Source of the DNA: Pedobacter psychrophilus
GTDB taxonomy: Bacteria > Bacteroidota > Bacteroidia > Sphingobacteriales > Sphingobacteriaceae
Length of the DNA: 64,000 nt
Assembly: GCF_001652725.1 (NCBI RefSeq)
Contig: NZ_LWHJ01000029.1
Location: forward strand, 186,001 to 250,000
Direction: 5' to 3'
Shown here: in pieces, positions 45,020 to 54,045 of the stretch
How the letters are laid out: every line of letters begins with the position of its first letter
Position numbering within the stretch: position 1 is the stretch's first letter
Position numbers and translations under genes: made by a program
Notes under the pieces: generated by a model
The model's input: only the letters and a program-made list of their open reading frames with translations
Database searches by the model: none
Told to the model about the DNA's origin: nothing

Positions 45020-45802
45020 TTATCCATTACCAAAACTCTTCATCACTCCACGATTAGAGTTTCTGATAAAATTGATAATTTCATCACGCTCTTCTGTAGG
45101 TTTAAATTCTGCTTCTATAATATCCAATGCTTTGGTTACATTGTTATGCTTTACAAATAAAATGCGGTAAATTTCTTGAATTTCATTTATCTTTTCTGAA
45201 GTAAATCCTCTTCTTCTTAAGCCAACAGAATTGATACCAGCATAAGAAAGGGGTTCCCTTGCAACCTTTACATAAGGAGGGATATCTTTTCTGACCAGAG
45301 AACCGCCAGTTACAAAAGAATATGAACCTACTTTACAAAATTGGTGTATAGCTACGTTGCCGGCTAAAACAACATTATCCCCAATAGTGATATGACCAGC
45401 GAGTGTTGTATTATTAGAAAATATACAATTATCCCCCACCTCACAATCATGAGCTACGTGACAATAAGCCATTAAAAGACAATTTTTCCCAACTTTTGTC
45501 TCCCATTTGTCTGCAGTACCTCTATTTATAGTTACATATTCTCTAATTGTTGTATTGTCACCAATAACAGCAGTAGTTTCTTCTCCCGCATATTTTAAAT
45601 CTTGTGGAATGGCAGAAATAACTGCTCCAGGAAAAATACGGCAGTTTTTGCCAATCCTAGCGCCGTCCATTATTGTAACACTAGAGCCTATCCAAGTACC
45701 TTCTCCTATCACAACATCTTTATGAATTACAGCAAATGGATCTATAATTACGCTATTGGCGATTTTTGCTTGTGGGTGAATATAAGCTAGGGGTTGTATC
45801 AT
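45020..45802 (-). CDS. lpxA: Acyl-ACP--UDP-N-acetylglucosamine O-acyltransferase
   Basis: First step of lipid A synthesis. The 260-residue trimeric left-handed beta-helix enzyme shows hexapeptide repeats from IHPQAKIANSVIIDPFAVIH onward, with the catalytic His in AYCHVAHDCEVGDN. The C-terminal helical domain runs from about 195. Its start overlaps the lpxC-fabZ stop by 4 nt. Confidence 0.97.
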   Translation of the reverse strand: MIQPLAYIHPQAKIANSVIIDPFAVIHKDVVIGEGTWIGSSVTIMDGARIGKNCRIFPGAVISAIPQDLKYAGEETTAVIGDNTTIREYVTINRGTADKWETKVGKNCLLMAYCHVAHDCEVGDNCIFSNNTTLAGHITIGDNVVLAGNVAIHQFCKVGSYSFVTGGSLVRKDIPPYVKVAREPLSYAGINSVGLRRRGFTSEKINEIQEIYRILFVKHNNVTKALDIIEAEFKPTEERDEIINFIRNSNRGVMKSFGNG

Positions 45803-47211
45803 TCTGGTGTTTCGGTTTCTTTATATCTAGTTATTTGCGCCATCATTTCTGCTTCCATTACTACCTTATCTCCAACCATGCCAACGCCTTTCATTTGTGC
45901 AATTCCTCTTCTAATAGGTTCCATTAAATCACATCTAAAGATAATGGTATCTCCTGGTAAAACTTGTGCTCTAAAACGCACTTTATCAATTTTTAAAAAG
46001 TAAGTTAGGTAATTACTTGGGTCGGGTACGGTACTTAAAACCAAAACACCGCCCACTTGGGCCATTGCCTCAATTTGTATTACCCCAGGCATTACTGGTG
46101 CACCCGGAAAATGACCTTTAAAATATTCCTCGTTCATGGTAACGTTTTTAACTCCTACCACATAAGTTTTTGTTAACTCAAGAATCTTATCAATAAATAA
46201 AAATGGCTGCCTATGTGGCAAAATATTCATGATGCCAGCAATATCATAAAGAGGTTTTACTGTTGGGTCATAAAGATGTTGAACCTTTTTCTTTTTATCT
46301 TTTTTGATTGCTGCTTTAATTTTTCTAGCAAAAGCTACATTAGCAGCATGGCCTGGTCTTGCCGACATTACATGACCTTTTATAGGTGTGCCAATTAAAG
46401 CTAAATCCCCTATCATATCCAATAATTTATGTCGGGCAGGCTCATTTTGGAAACGTAATTCTATATTATTTAAAATTCCTTCTCTGGCTACTTTAATCTC
46501 TTCCCTGTTAAATGCTTTAGCAAGATCTTTTAATTCCTGGTCGTCAATTTCATGATCTACAATTACAATTGCATTATTAATATCGCCTCCTTTAATAAGG
46601 TTGTGCTTTAGCAGCATTTCTAATTCATGCAAAAAAACAAAAGTTCTACATGAGGCAATCTCATCCTTAAAATCACTAATTGAAGTAATTGTAGCATGCT
46701 GACTTCCTAAAACTGGCGAATTATAATCTACCATACAGGTAAATCTATAATCATCCAATGGCATAATCACCATTTCTACTTTCCGTTCTTCTTCAGAATA
46801 ATGAATGTTATGCTGAACAACATAATATTCTCTTTCAGCCTCTTGATCTTTATATCCGGTACTTTCTATTGCCTTAACAAATTCAATTGCGCTACCATCT
46901 AAAATTGGGACTTCAATGCCGTCTAACTCAATCATTACATTATCAACCTCGCATCCTACTAAAGCCGCCAATACATGTTCTGTTGTGCTTACACTAGCTC
47001 CATTTGCAGATAAAGTTGTACTTCTTGATGTATCTGAAACATTATCAACATCAGCATCAATTACTGGTTGGTTAGGTAAGTCTATTCTTTTAAATTTATA
47101 TCCGTGATTTTCTGGTGCGGGCTTAAAAGTTAAATTAACCTTGGCTCCTGTATGTAAACCAACTCCAGATACGCTTACCTCAGATTTTATTGTTCTTTGC
47201 CTAGGGTTCAT
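45799..47211 (-). CDS. Fused LpxC deacetylase / FabZ dehydratase
   Basis: 470-residue fusion typical of Bacteroidota. Residues about 1-305 are LpxC, the zinc UDP-3-O-acyl-GlcNAc deacetylase (KSEVSVSGVGLHTG, STTEHVLAALVGCEVDN, ASCRTFVFLHELEMLL, HKLLDMIGDLALIG). Residues about 320-465 are FabZ, the 3-hydroxyacyl-ACP dehydratase (ILPHRQPFLFIDKILE and HFPGAPVMPGVIQIEAMAQ). It joins lipid A and fatty acid synthesis. It lies 8 nt after lpxD and overlaps lpxA by 4 nt. Confidence 0.97.
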   Translation of the reverse strand: MNPRQRTIKSEVSVSGVGLHTGAKVNLTFKPAPENHGYKFKRIDLPNQPVIDADVDNVSDTSRSTTLSANGASVSTTEHVLAALVGCEVDNVMIELDGIEVPILDGSAIEFVKAIESTGYKDQEAEREYYVVQHNIHYSEEERKVEMVIMPLDDYRFTCMVDYNSPVLGSQHATITSISDFKDEIASCRTFVFLHELEMLLKHNLIKGGDINNAIVIVDHEIDDQELKDLAKAFNREEIKVAREGILNNIELRFQNEPARHKLLDMIGDLALIGTPIKGHVMSARPGHAANVAFARKIKAAIKKDKKKKVQHLYDPTVKPLYDIAGIMNILPHRQPFLFIDKILELTKTYVVGVKNVTMNEEYFKGHFPGAPVMPGVIQIEAMAQVGGVLVLSTVPDPSNYLTYFLKIDKVRFRAQVLPGDTIIFRCDLMEPIRRGIAQMKGVGMVGDKVVMEAEMMAQITRYKETETPE

Positions 47212-47219
47212 TTATGAAA

Positions 47220-48266
47220 TTATTTAGAAAGATTTTCTTGCAATTTGTTTACTAACTTTTGCAATTCGTCAATTTTACGCTCCATATCAGGTAATCTTTG
47301 AATGATTACTTGAGAACGCATATAGTTTTGATAAGTTTGTGCTGGTGCGCCACCAAACTTTTTGTTTTCTTCTTCTATTGATTTATTTATTCCAGATTTA
47401 GCTTGAATTTGTGTGCCTTTTGCTAGAGTAACATGACCAACTATACCAACTTGGCCACCAATAATGTTGCTTTCACCAATTTTAGCACTTCCAGAAATAC
47501 CTGTTTGAGATGCGATTACTGTGTTTTTGCCAATTTCTGCATTATGAGCTATTTGAATCAAGTTATCTAATTTAACCCCTTCTTTAATTAGGGTAGATCC
47601 CATTGTTGCCCTATCAATACAGGTATTAGCGCCAATTTCTACATTATCCTCTATAATTACGTTTCCAATCTGGCTTACTTTTACATAGGAACCATCTGGC
47701 TGCGGAGCAAAACCAAATCCATCACTACCAATTACAGTATTAGCATGTATATTAACTTTATTTCCAATAACACAGTCATGGTAGATCTTAGCCCCACTTT
47801 GTATTACCGAATCAGTACCAATTTTAACATCATCGCCAATAAAACATTGAGGATAAATTTTAGTGTTATCTCCAATAATTGCACCAGCAGAAATATAAGC
47901 AAAAGCACCTATATAAACGTCTTTACCTATTTTGGCTTTAGGGTGAATAAATGAATATTGTTCAATTCCTTTTTTGTCCTGTTTTAGGCTATTATATTTT
48001 TCTAAAAGGATAGAAAAACTGCTATAAGCATCCTTAACTTTAATTAATGTTGCTTTAACGGGCTTATCAATAACTAAATCTTCGTTTACAATTACCACAG
48101 AAGCATTGGTAGTGTAAAGGAAAGCCTCGTACTTTAGGTTGGCTAAAAAAGACAATGCCCCTTCTTGTGCTTCCTCTATTTTTGCTAACTGATTAACTTT
48201 AACATCTGGGTTACCTTTTAAAGTGCCATTGAGCAAGAAGTTAATCTCTTTTGCGGTAAATTGCAT
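47220..48266 (-). CDS. lpxD: UDP-3-O-(3-hydroxyacyl)glucosamine N-acyltransferase
   Basis: Third lipid A enzyme. The 348-residue protein has the N-terminal uridine-binding domain (about 1-100; NQLAKIEEAQEGALSFLANLKY) and a left-handed beta helix of hexapeptide repeats (about 105-310; GSDGFGFAPQPDG, IQIAHNAEIGKNTVIASQTG with the catalytic His). A C-terminal helix ends in ELQKLVNKLQENL. It is the first gene of lpxD-lpxC/fabZ-lpxA-ABC, with a full promoter immediately upstream. Confidence 0.97.
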   Translation of the reverse strand: MQFTAKEINFLLNGTLKGNPDVKVNQLAKIEEAQEGALSFLANLKYEAFLYTTNASVVIVNEDLVIDKPVKATLIKVKDAYSSFSILLEKYNSLKQDKKGIEQYSFIHPKAKIGKDVYIGAFAYISAGAIIGDNTKIYPQCFIGDDVKIGTDSVIQSGAKIYHDCVIGNKVNIHANTVIGSDGFGFAPQPDGSYVKVSQIGNVIIEDNVEIGANTCIDRATMGSTLIKEGVKLDNLIQIAHNAEIGKNTVIASQTGISGSAKIGESNIIGGQVGIVGHVTLAKGTQIQAKSGINKSIEEENKKFGGAPAQTYQNYMRSQVIIQRLPDMERKIDELQKLVNKLQENLSK

Positions 48267-48270
48267 GTGT

Positions 48271-48301
48271 CAAAATTAATTGATATTATTAAATGAACAA
48301 A
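48271..48301 (-). promoter_or_regulatory. Complete promoter of lpxD operon, predicted leaderless
   Basis: On the minus strand: TTTG (-33 box, 48301-48298), 19 nt, TAATTTTG (-7 box, 48278-48271), then 4 nt (ACAC) and the lpxD ATG. Both boxes match the Bacteroidota primary sigma consensus, and the spacing is as expected. Transcription would start at or beside the start codon. Confidence 0.7.
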
Positions 48302-48329
48302 TTGTTATTAAATTATTAATAATCTTTTG

Positions 48330-49571
48330 TTAAGTTCTTACATAACAAAAGATATTCTTGGTTACTATTTTGGATAATGCCTCTAAATTTGCATTATCAG
48401 AAACTACGGCTATGTCTTTTAAATCACCGTTTTTCATCAAAATATTGATGCTCCCGTTTCCTGTTTTATAAGCCATATTATTTATAGTTCCTGTAAATAC
48501 AAAATAATTCACTTCATCTTCTGATATGTTTAATTTTTCAATAACAGTTTTCTTTTTTTGGTTTAATCGTTCTTTATCTGGTAAATCACTGCTTATTTCT
48601 ACTTTAAAAAGCTTTCTGGTAATTAAATTAACACACAAAGTTTTTAGAATAAAATCATCATGTTTTTGCCAAACTTTAATTGATGTCATCACATCGTTAT
48701 CATCTAACAACGAAAAATTTTCTAAGTTATCGTTATTGCTTGAAAAGTTTTGAGCATTAATATTGTTATAAAGAAAATGTTTTAAAGCCGGAGTTGCAAA
48801 TAATTGCTCCCCACGTTGCGCAACTTCTCTTGCTCTTTCTAAAATTTTAACTAATAATTGCTCTGCTGCAACAACGGTTTTATGTAAATAAACCTGCCAA
48901 TACATCAATCTACGAGCAATTAGAAACTTTTCTATTGAGTAAATGCCTTTCTCCTCGACAACTAAATTATTATCTTTGATATTTAGAAGTTTTATAATCC
49001 TATCAGAACTAACCATTCCTTCGGTTACCCCACTAAAAAAACTATCCCTATTTAAATAATCCAATCTATCTAAATCAAGTTGCCCCGATATAAGTTGGCA
49101 GAAGAAGCTTTTGTGATATTTACAGTTAAATATTTCTAAAGCCAGATTTAAAGCTCCATTAAACTCTTTATTTAAATTATCCATCAGCATATTGCTGATA
49201 TTTTCATGAGAAACACCATTAACAATGGTATGTTCTAAAGCATGGGAAAAAGGTCCGTGACCAATGTCATGTAATAATATTGCTATACAAGCTGCCTCTT
49301 CTTCTTGCTTGGTTATTTCGTGACCGCGGCTTTGCAAATGTTCTATGGCCAATTGCATTAAATGCATGGCGCCCAGAGCATGATGAAAACGAGTATGCAA
49401 AGCCCCAGGATAAACCAAATGAGTCATTCCTAATTGTTTGATATACCTTAATCTTTGAAAATAAGGATGCTCAATCAAATCAAACAACAAAGGTGTTTTT
49501 ATACTAATAAATCCATAAACAGGATCATTTATAATTTTGTTCTTATTCAATACAATTAAATTATAAGGCAC
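48330..49571 (-). CDS. HD-domain phosphohydrolase
   Basis: 413 residues of the COG1078/dNTPase-like group. The metal site is visible in TRFHHALGAMHLMQLAIEHL and ACIAILLHDIGHGPFSHALEH (H...HD). SGQLDLDRLDYLNRDSFFSGV is the conserved downstream segment. Cytoplasmic; the substrate (nucleotide or otherwise) is unknown. The start codon is GTG. It is 63 nt upstream of lpxD on the same strand, but lpxD has its own promoter. Confidence 0.92.
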   Translation of the reverse strand: MPYNLIVLNKNKIINDPVYGFISIKTPLLFDLIEHPYFQRLRYIKQLGMTHLVYPGALHTRFHHALGAMHLMQLAIEHLQSRGHEITKQEEEAACIAILLHDIGHGPFSHALEHTIVNGVSHENISNMLMDNLNKEFNGALNLALEIFNCKYHKSFFCQLISGQLDLDRLDYLNRDSFFSGVTEGMVSSDRIIKLLNIKDNNLVVEEKGIYSIEKFLIARRLMYWQVYLHKTVVAAEQLLVKILERAREVAQRGEQLFATPALKHFLYNNINAQNFSSNNDNLENFSLLDDNDVMTSIKVWQKHDDFILKTLCVNLITRKLFKVEISSDLPDKERLNQKKKTVIEKLNISEDEVNYFVFTGTINNMAYKTGNGSINILMKNGDLKDIAVVSDNANLEALSKIVTKNIFCYVRT

Positions 49572-49656
49572 AAAAATTGCTAATTTAGAGGCTCGAGTTA
49601 ATTTCTAGCAAAGATTAAGAAATTAATAAGAAAATCATTCAATTAGAAAATTTTAT

Positions 49657-51210
49657 ATGCAACTAGCAAATATATTATGGGCCGATGATGAGATTGACCT
49701 TTTGAAACCACACATCCTTTTCCTTAACGAGAAAGGTTACCAAATTGATACAGCAACAAATGGAAGAGATGCTCTTGATATATTTAAGACTAAAGATTTT
49801 GACATTGTTTTTTTAGATGAAAATATGCCCGGCCTTACCGGATTGGAAACATTAAGTCAGATTAAAACCATTAATCCGGATGTACCAGTGGTAATGATAA
49901 CCAAAAGTGAGGAAGAATATTTAATGGAGGATGCAATTGGTTTTAAAATCGATGATTATTTAATTAAACCCGTAAATCCTAAACAGATATTATTGACTAT
50001 AAAGAAGTTAACCGATAATAAAAGATTGGTAAGTGAGAAAACTTCTATGGCTTATCAGCAAGATTTTAGGAATTTGGGGATGATTTTGAACGATAATCTA
50101 AACTACCAAGAATGGGTTGATGTTTATAAAAAATTGATTTTTTGGGAATTAGAATTGGAGAAATTAGAAGATGCAGGAATGCATGAAATTTTAACAATGC
50201 AAAAATCAGAAGCTAATTCTCAGTTTTGTAAATTTATAGAAAAATCTTATTTAGACTGGATTAAAGATCAGGATAAAGCGCCAATGCTTTCTCATCAATT
50301 ATTTAAGAAAAAGATTTTTCCATCCCTTAGCGAGCAAACGCCTACCTTTTTCATCTTAATTGATAATTTAAGGTATGATCAATGGAAAATTATTAATCCA
50401 ATAATATCAGAGTATTTTAGGCTAGAAGAGGAGGATACTTACTTTAGTATTTTACCTACTGCAACACAATATGCCAGAAATGCTATTTTTTCTGGATTGA
50501 TGCCTTCTGATATGGAAAAACGTTTCCCAGAAATGTGGCAAAATGATGAGGATGAAGGAGGCAAAAATTTATTTGAGGAGAAATTTTTAGAAGACCAAAT
50601 CAAACGTTCCGTTAAAAAAGATACTAAATTTTCTTATCATAAAATCCTTAATCAGGATCAAGGAAAAAGTCTAAATGAATCGCTATCAAATTTGATGGGA
50701 AACGAATTGAATGCGATTGTATATAATTTTGTTGATATGCTTTCTCATGCCCGTACGGATATGCAAATGATACGTGAATTGGCAAATGATGATGCCGCAT
50801 ACCGTTCTTTAACGCTTTCTTGGTTTGAGCATTCTCCCCTTTTAGATTTGATTAAAAAACTATCTCAAAAGAAAGTTAGGTTAATTATTACCACAGATCA
50901 TGGAACCATTAGAGTTAAACACCCAAGTAAAGTTATCGGAGATAAAAATACCAATTCTAATCTTAGATATAAACAAGGTAAAAACCTGAATTATGTTAAT
51001 AAAGATGTTTTTTTAGTTAAAAATCCTGCTGATGCCATGTTACCAAAATTACATGTAAGTTCTAGTTATATTTTTGCCAAAGAAGATTCCTATTTTGTTT
51101 ACCAAAACAATTATAACCAGTTTGTGAATTATTTTAACGAGACTTTTCAACATGGCGGAATTTCTTTAGAAGAAATGATCATTCCTATTGTTACCTATAA
51201 AAACAAATAA
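49657..51210 (+). CDS. porX: PorX-type response regulator with PglZ phosphatase-fold domain
   Basis: 517 residues: a CheY-like receiver (about 5-120, phospho-acceptor D54 in VFLDENMPG, acidic pocket WADDEID), a helical linker, and a PglZ/alkaline-phosphatase-like domain (about 210-500; IDNLRYDQWKIINP, VDMLSHARTDM, IITTDHGTIRVKHPS). This architecture is PorX, which with PorY controls T9SS genes. The T9SS cargo at 6968-7759 is a plausible downstream protein. tsaE follows 12 nt later. Confidence 0.93.
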   Translation: MQLANILWADDEIDLLKPHILFLNEKGYQIDTATNGRDALDIFKTKDFDIVFLDENMPGLTGLETLSQIKTINPDVPVVMITKSEEEYLMEDAIGFKIDDYLIKPVNPKQILLTIKKLTDNKRLVSEKTSMAYQQDFRNLGMILNDNLNYQEWVDVYKKLIFWELELEKLEDAGMHEILTMQKSEANSQFCKFIEKSYLDWIKDQDKAPMLSHQLFKKKIFPSLSEQTPTFFILIDNLRYDQWKIINPIISEYFRLEEEDTYFSILPTATQYARNAIFSGLMPSDMEKRFPEMWQNDEDEGGKNLFEEKFLEDQIKRSVKKDTKFSYHKILNQDQGKSLNESLSNLMGNELNAIVYNFVDMLSHARTDMQMIRELANDDAAYRSLTLSWFEHSPLLDLIKKLSQKKVRLIITTDHGTIRVKHPSKVIGDKNTNSNLRYKQGKNLNYVNKDVFLVKNPADAMLPKLHVSSSYIFAKEDSYFVYQNNYNQFVNYFNETFQHGGISLEEMIIPIVTYKNK

Positions 51211-51222
51211 TATTTTTATAGA

Positions 51223-51638
51223 ATGAAATTTGAAGTTGCCGGACTTGCCGAATTAGAATCAACTGCAAAAAAAATATTACAAGAAGCTAAAGAAGAAAAG
51301 ATATTTCTTTTTTACGGAGGTATGGGTGCAGGAAAAACCACATTGATAAATAAATTATGCGAGCTTTTGGGAACAAAAGATCATACAAGTAGTCCGACTT
51401 TTTCTATAGTTAATGAATATGAGTTAGAGGACGGAAGCATATATCATTTTGATTTTTATCGTTTAAAAAATCAAATGAAGCTTTTGATATGGGTTATGAA
51501 GATTATTTTTATTCTGGGAATTATTGTTTTGTAGAATGGCCAGAAAAAATTGCTGATTTACTGCCAGAGCATTATGTTAAAGTTGAGATTGAAGTTTTGA
51601 GTGAGACTGAAAGGGAGATTGAAGTTAATATTTTTTAA
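51223..51638 (+). pseudogene. tsaE: tRNA t6A biosynthesis ATPase TsaE, split by a -1 frameshift
   Basis: TsaE is the ATPase of the TsaBDE complex that makes t6A37 on ANN-decoding tRNAs; usually essential. The first 82 codons are normal TsaE: Walker A YGGMGAGKTTLINKL, SSPTFSIVNEYE and IYHFDFYRLK. The zero frame then leaves the family and stops at 51534 (103 residues). From 51468 the -1 frame resumes with SNEAFDMGYEDYF, SGNYCFVEWPEKIADLLPEH and ends at 51638, giving 138 residues. The switch is at T TTA AAA (51462-51468) in an A6 run. This is a sequencing error in a homopolymer, a real mutation, or programmed -1 frameshifting. Confidence 0.88.
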
Positions 51639-51694
51639 AATATTTTAACCGTAGAGCTAACAGAGATTTTTCACAAAGATCGCAGAGAGTAATC

Positions 51695-51728
51695 AGACTT
51701 ACGAAGTTTTCAAAAACTTCGTAAGTCT
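51695..51728 (+). terminator. Perfect 15-bp hairpin after tsaE
   Basis: AGACTTACGAAGTTT and its exact complement flank TCAA. No clean T run follows (TTAAAATC), so it is either a terminator for porX-tsaE or another intergenic repeat word; I recall ACTTACGAAGTTTT...CTTCGTAAGT as frequent in Bacteroidota. Confidence 0.55.
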
Positions 51729-51739
51729 TAAAATCAAAT

Positions 51740-51836
51740 ATTTGCGTTAAAGATTGAAGCGAAATCCCCGCCATTAGTCGGGCAAGCTTTTTTTCTTTTT
51801 TGAAAAAAGATATAGCGGAATCCGCCAGCTGGAGGA
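51740..51836 (-). repeat. Dispersed palindromic intergenic repeat, family 1, copy C (degraded)
   Basis: TTTGCGTTAAAGATTGAAGC, then ATCCCCGCCATTAGTCGGGC, an AAGCTTTTTT arm, GAAAAAAGATATAGCGGAA and TCCGCCAGCTGGAGG. Same orientation as copy A, with a broken central palindrome (GGAGG instead of GGCGG). It occupies the gap between tsaE and ald. Confidence 0.65.
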
Positions 51837-51868
51837 TAAAATACCTAAATTAAAATTGATAACAACGA

Positions 51869-53095
51869 ATGGATACAAAATTAATGGGCGGCTTTACGGA
51901 GGTTGCAAAACAGGCGATGATGCAAACGCAAGAAACTTTGGCTCCTACAAAATCCAAAAAGAATAGCTTGTATATCGGTATTCCTAAGGAGACTTCTTTT
52001 CAGGAAAATAGAATTGCTTTAACTCCGCTTTCTGTTGCTCTATTGGTTAATAATGGGCATGAAGTTGTGATTGAATCTGGTGCTGGTATGGGTTCTAATT
52101 TTGCTGATATTAAATACAGTGAACAAGGTGCTAAAATTGTTTACGATGTTAAAGAGGTTTATCAGGCTGATATCATTCTAAAAATTGCTCCGCCCACAAT
52201 GGATGAAGTAGACATGATGAAGCACCATCAAATCTTGTTCTCTACTTTACAAATGTCTACCATGAAGCCGGAATATGTACAGGCTTTAATCTCAAAAAAA
52301 ATCACTGCACTAGCATTGGAATATTTAAGAGATGAATTTAATATATTAACTGTTGTAAGGGCAATGAGCGAAATTGTTGGCTCTACTTCTGTTTTAATTG
52401 CTGCCGAATATGTGAGTAATGTTTTTGGCGGAAAAGGATTGATGTTAGGCGGTGTTACAGGTGTGCCACCTACAGAAATTGTAATTTTAGGTGCAGGAAC
52501 AGTTGGCGAATATGCCGCAAGAACTGCTATTGCATTAGGTGCAGAAGTTAAAGTTTTTGATACTTCTTTATTTAGATTAAGACGTTTACAGGATAATATT
52601 GGATGCAAGGTTTTCACCTCTGTAATGCAACCGATAGTTTTAGAAAAAGCACTGATAACTTGTGATGTTGTAATTGGGGCGGTTAGGGCAAATCACGGAA
52701 GAAGCCCTTGTTTGGTTACTGAAGAAACGGTTTCTAAAATGAAACCAGATTCTGTAATTATCGATGTAAGTATAGATCAAGGTGGTTGTTTTGAAACTTC
52801 TGAGGTTACAAATCATAAAAATCCTGTTTTTAGGAAACATGAAATCATTCATTATTGTGTACCGAATATTGCCAGCCGGGTTAGTAGAACGGCAACCTAT
52901 GCTTTGACAAATATTTTTACTCCTATTTTAATTGATATTGGCGAAATGGGAGGAATTATGGATTTAATTTGGGAGAAAACTGGCATAAGAAATGCAGTGT
53001 ACCTTTATCAAGGGGCTATGACAAATAAAGATTTAGCCCAAAGATTTAATTTGCCACATAAAGATCTTAATTTATTAGTGGTAAGTAACCGCTAG
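51869..53095 (+). CDS. ald: Alanine dehydrogenase
   Basis: Interconverts L-alanine and pyruvate with NAD. The 408-residue protein has an N-terminal extension of about 30 residues (MDTKLMGGFTEVAKQAMM...) before the family start YIGIPKETSFQENRIALTP. The Rossmann motif GAGTVGEYAARTAIALGAEVKVF and the catalytic-site segment VIDVSIDQGGCFETS follow; LMGGVTGVPP... is the usual nucleotide-domain boundary. The extension is seen in Bacteroidota homologues. It begins after a stretch of repeat debris and is 4 nt before the YihY gene. Confidence 0.93.
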   Translation: MDTKLMGGFTEVAKQAMMQTQETLAPTKSKKNSLYIGIPKETSFQENRIALTPLSVALLVNNGHEVVIESGAGMGSNFADIKYSEQGAKIVYDVKEVYQADIILKIAPPTMDEVDMMKHHQILFSTLQMSTMKPEYVQALISKKITALALEYLRDEFNILTVVRAMSEIVGSTSVLIAAEYVSNVFGGKGLMLGGVTGVPPTEIVILGAGTVGEYAARTAIALGAEVKVFDTSLFRLRRLQDNIGCKVFTSVMQPIVLEKALITCDVVIGAVRANHGRSPCLVTEETVSKMKPDSVIIDVSIDQGGCFETSEVTNHKNPVFRKHEIIHYCVPNIASRVSRTATYALTNIFTPILIDIGEMGGIMDLIWEKTGIRNAVYLYQGAMTNKDLAQRFNLPHKDLNLLVVSNR

Positions 53096-53099
53096 TTTT

Positions 53100-54038
53100 A
53101 TGGATATAAAAAAGACTTCTAAATATTATTTTGAAATTTTAAGCGAAACCTTCGACTCTTTTATGAGCGATAAAGGTTTAAAATTAAGTGCAGCACTAGC
53201 CTATTACACTATTTTTTCTTTAGCACCAATGATGATTGTTCTGATATCTATCGGAGGGATTTTTTATGGACAGGATGCATTACAAGGTAAAGTTTTTAGC
53301 CAAATTAATGATTTAATTGGAAGTGAAGCTGCTTTACAAATTCAAGATATCTTAAAAAAACTAGCACTTTCTGGTAAAGGTACAGTAGCTGCAGTACTTG
53401 GTGTAATTACTTTGATTATTGGTGCATCGGGTATTTTTATAGAGATTCAAGATTCTATAAATATGATTTGGCGAGTTAGGGCTGTACCTAAAAAAGGTTG
53501 GCTTAAGCTGATAATTAATAGGGTTTTATCTTTATCTATGATAGCAAGTTTAGGATTTATATTGATAGTTTCTTTGCTAATTAACAGCGTAATTGCCGCA
53601 TTTAGTAATATACTCATTAAATTTTTACCTGATTTTACTTTGATTTTTATAGATATTATTAATCTTGGGATTACTTTTGTGGTTTTAATGAGCCTCTTTG
53701 CCGTTATTTATAAAGTATTGCCAGACGTAGAAATTACCTGGAAACAAGTTAAGGCAGGTGCGTTTTTTACTGCTTTATTATTTATGCTTGGAAAATATTT
53801 AATTGGTTTATATGTACAATATGCTGCTGTAGGTGATATCTATGGAGCTGCAGGAACTACTATTGTAATTGCAGTTTGGGTTTATTATTCTGCAGCCATT
53901 CTATACTTTGGTGCCGAGTTTACTTGGGCTTATGCAAAAGTTAGAGGCGATTTAATAAAGCCTTCTAAACATGCGGTTGCTTTAAGAATTACCGAAACAG
54001 AGCTTGGAGGAGCAGAAAAAATTGATTTGCACCAATAA
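53100..54038 (+). CDS. YihY/BrkB-family inner-membrane protein
   Basis: 312 residues with about six membrane helices (first at 28-53, last at 250-275). Typical signatures: LKLSAALAYYTIFSLAPMMIVLI, GASGIFIEIQDSINMIWRV and VYYSAAILYFGAEFTWAYAK. Earlier annotated as ribonuclease BN in error; real function unknown, probably transport. It is 4 nt after ald, likely co-transcribed, and convergent with the PepSY gene. Confidence 0.93.
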   Translation: MDIKKTSKYYFEILSETFDSFMSDKGLKLSAALAYYTIFSLAPMMIVLISIGGIFYGQDALQGKVFSQINDLIGSEAALQIQDILKKLALSGKGTVAAVLGVITLIIGASGIFIEIQDSINMIWRVRAVPKKGWLKLIINRVLSLSMIASLGFILIVSLLINSVIAAFSNILIKFLPDFTLIFIDIINLGITFVVLMSLFAVIYKVLPDVEITWKQVKAGAFFTALLFMLGKYLIGLYVQYAAVGDIYGAAGTTIVIAVWVYYSAAILYFGAEFTWAYAKVRGDLIKPSKHAVALRITETELGGAEKIDLHQ

Positions 54039-54045
54039 ACTTATA

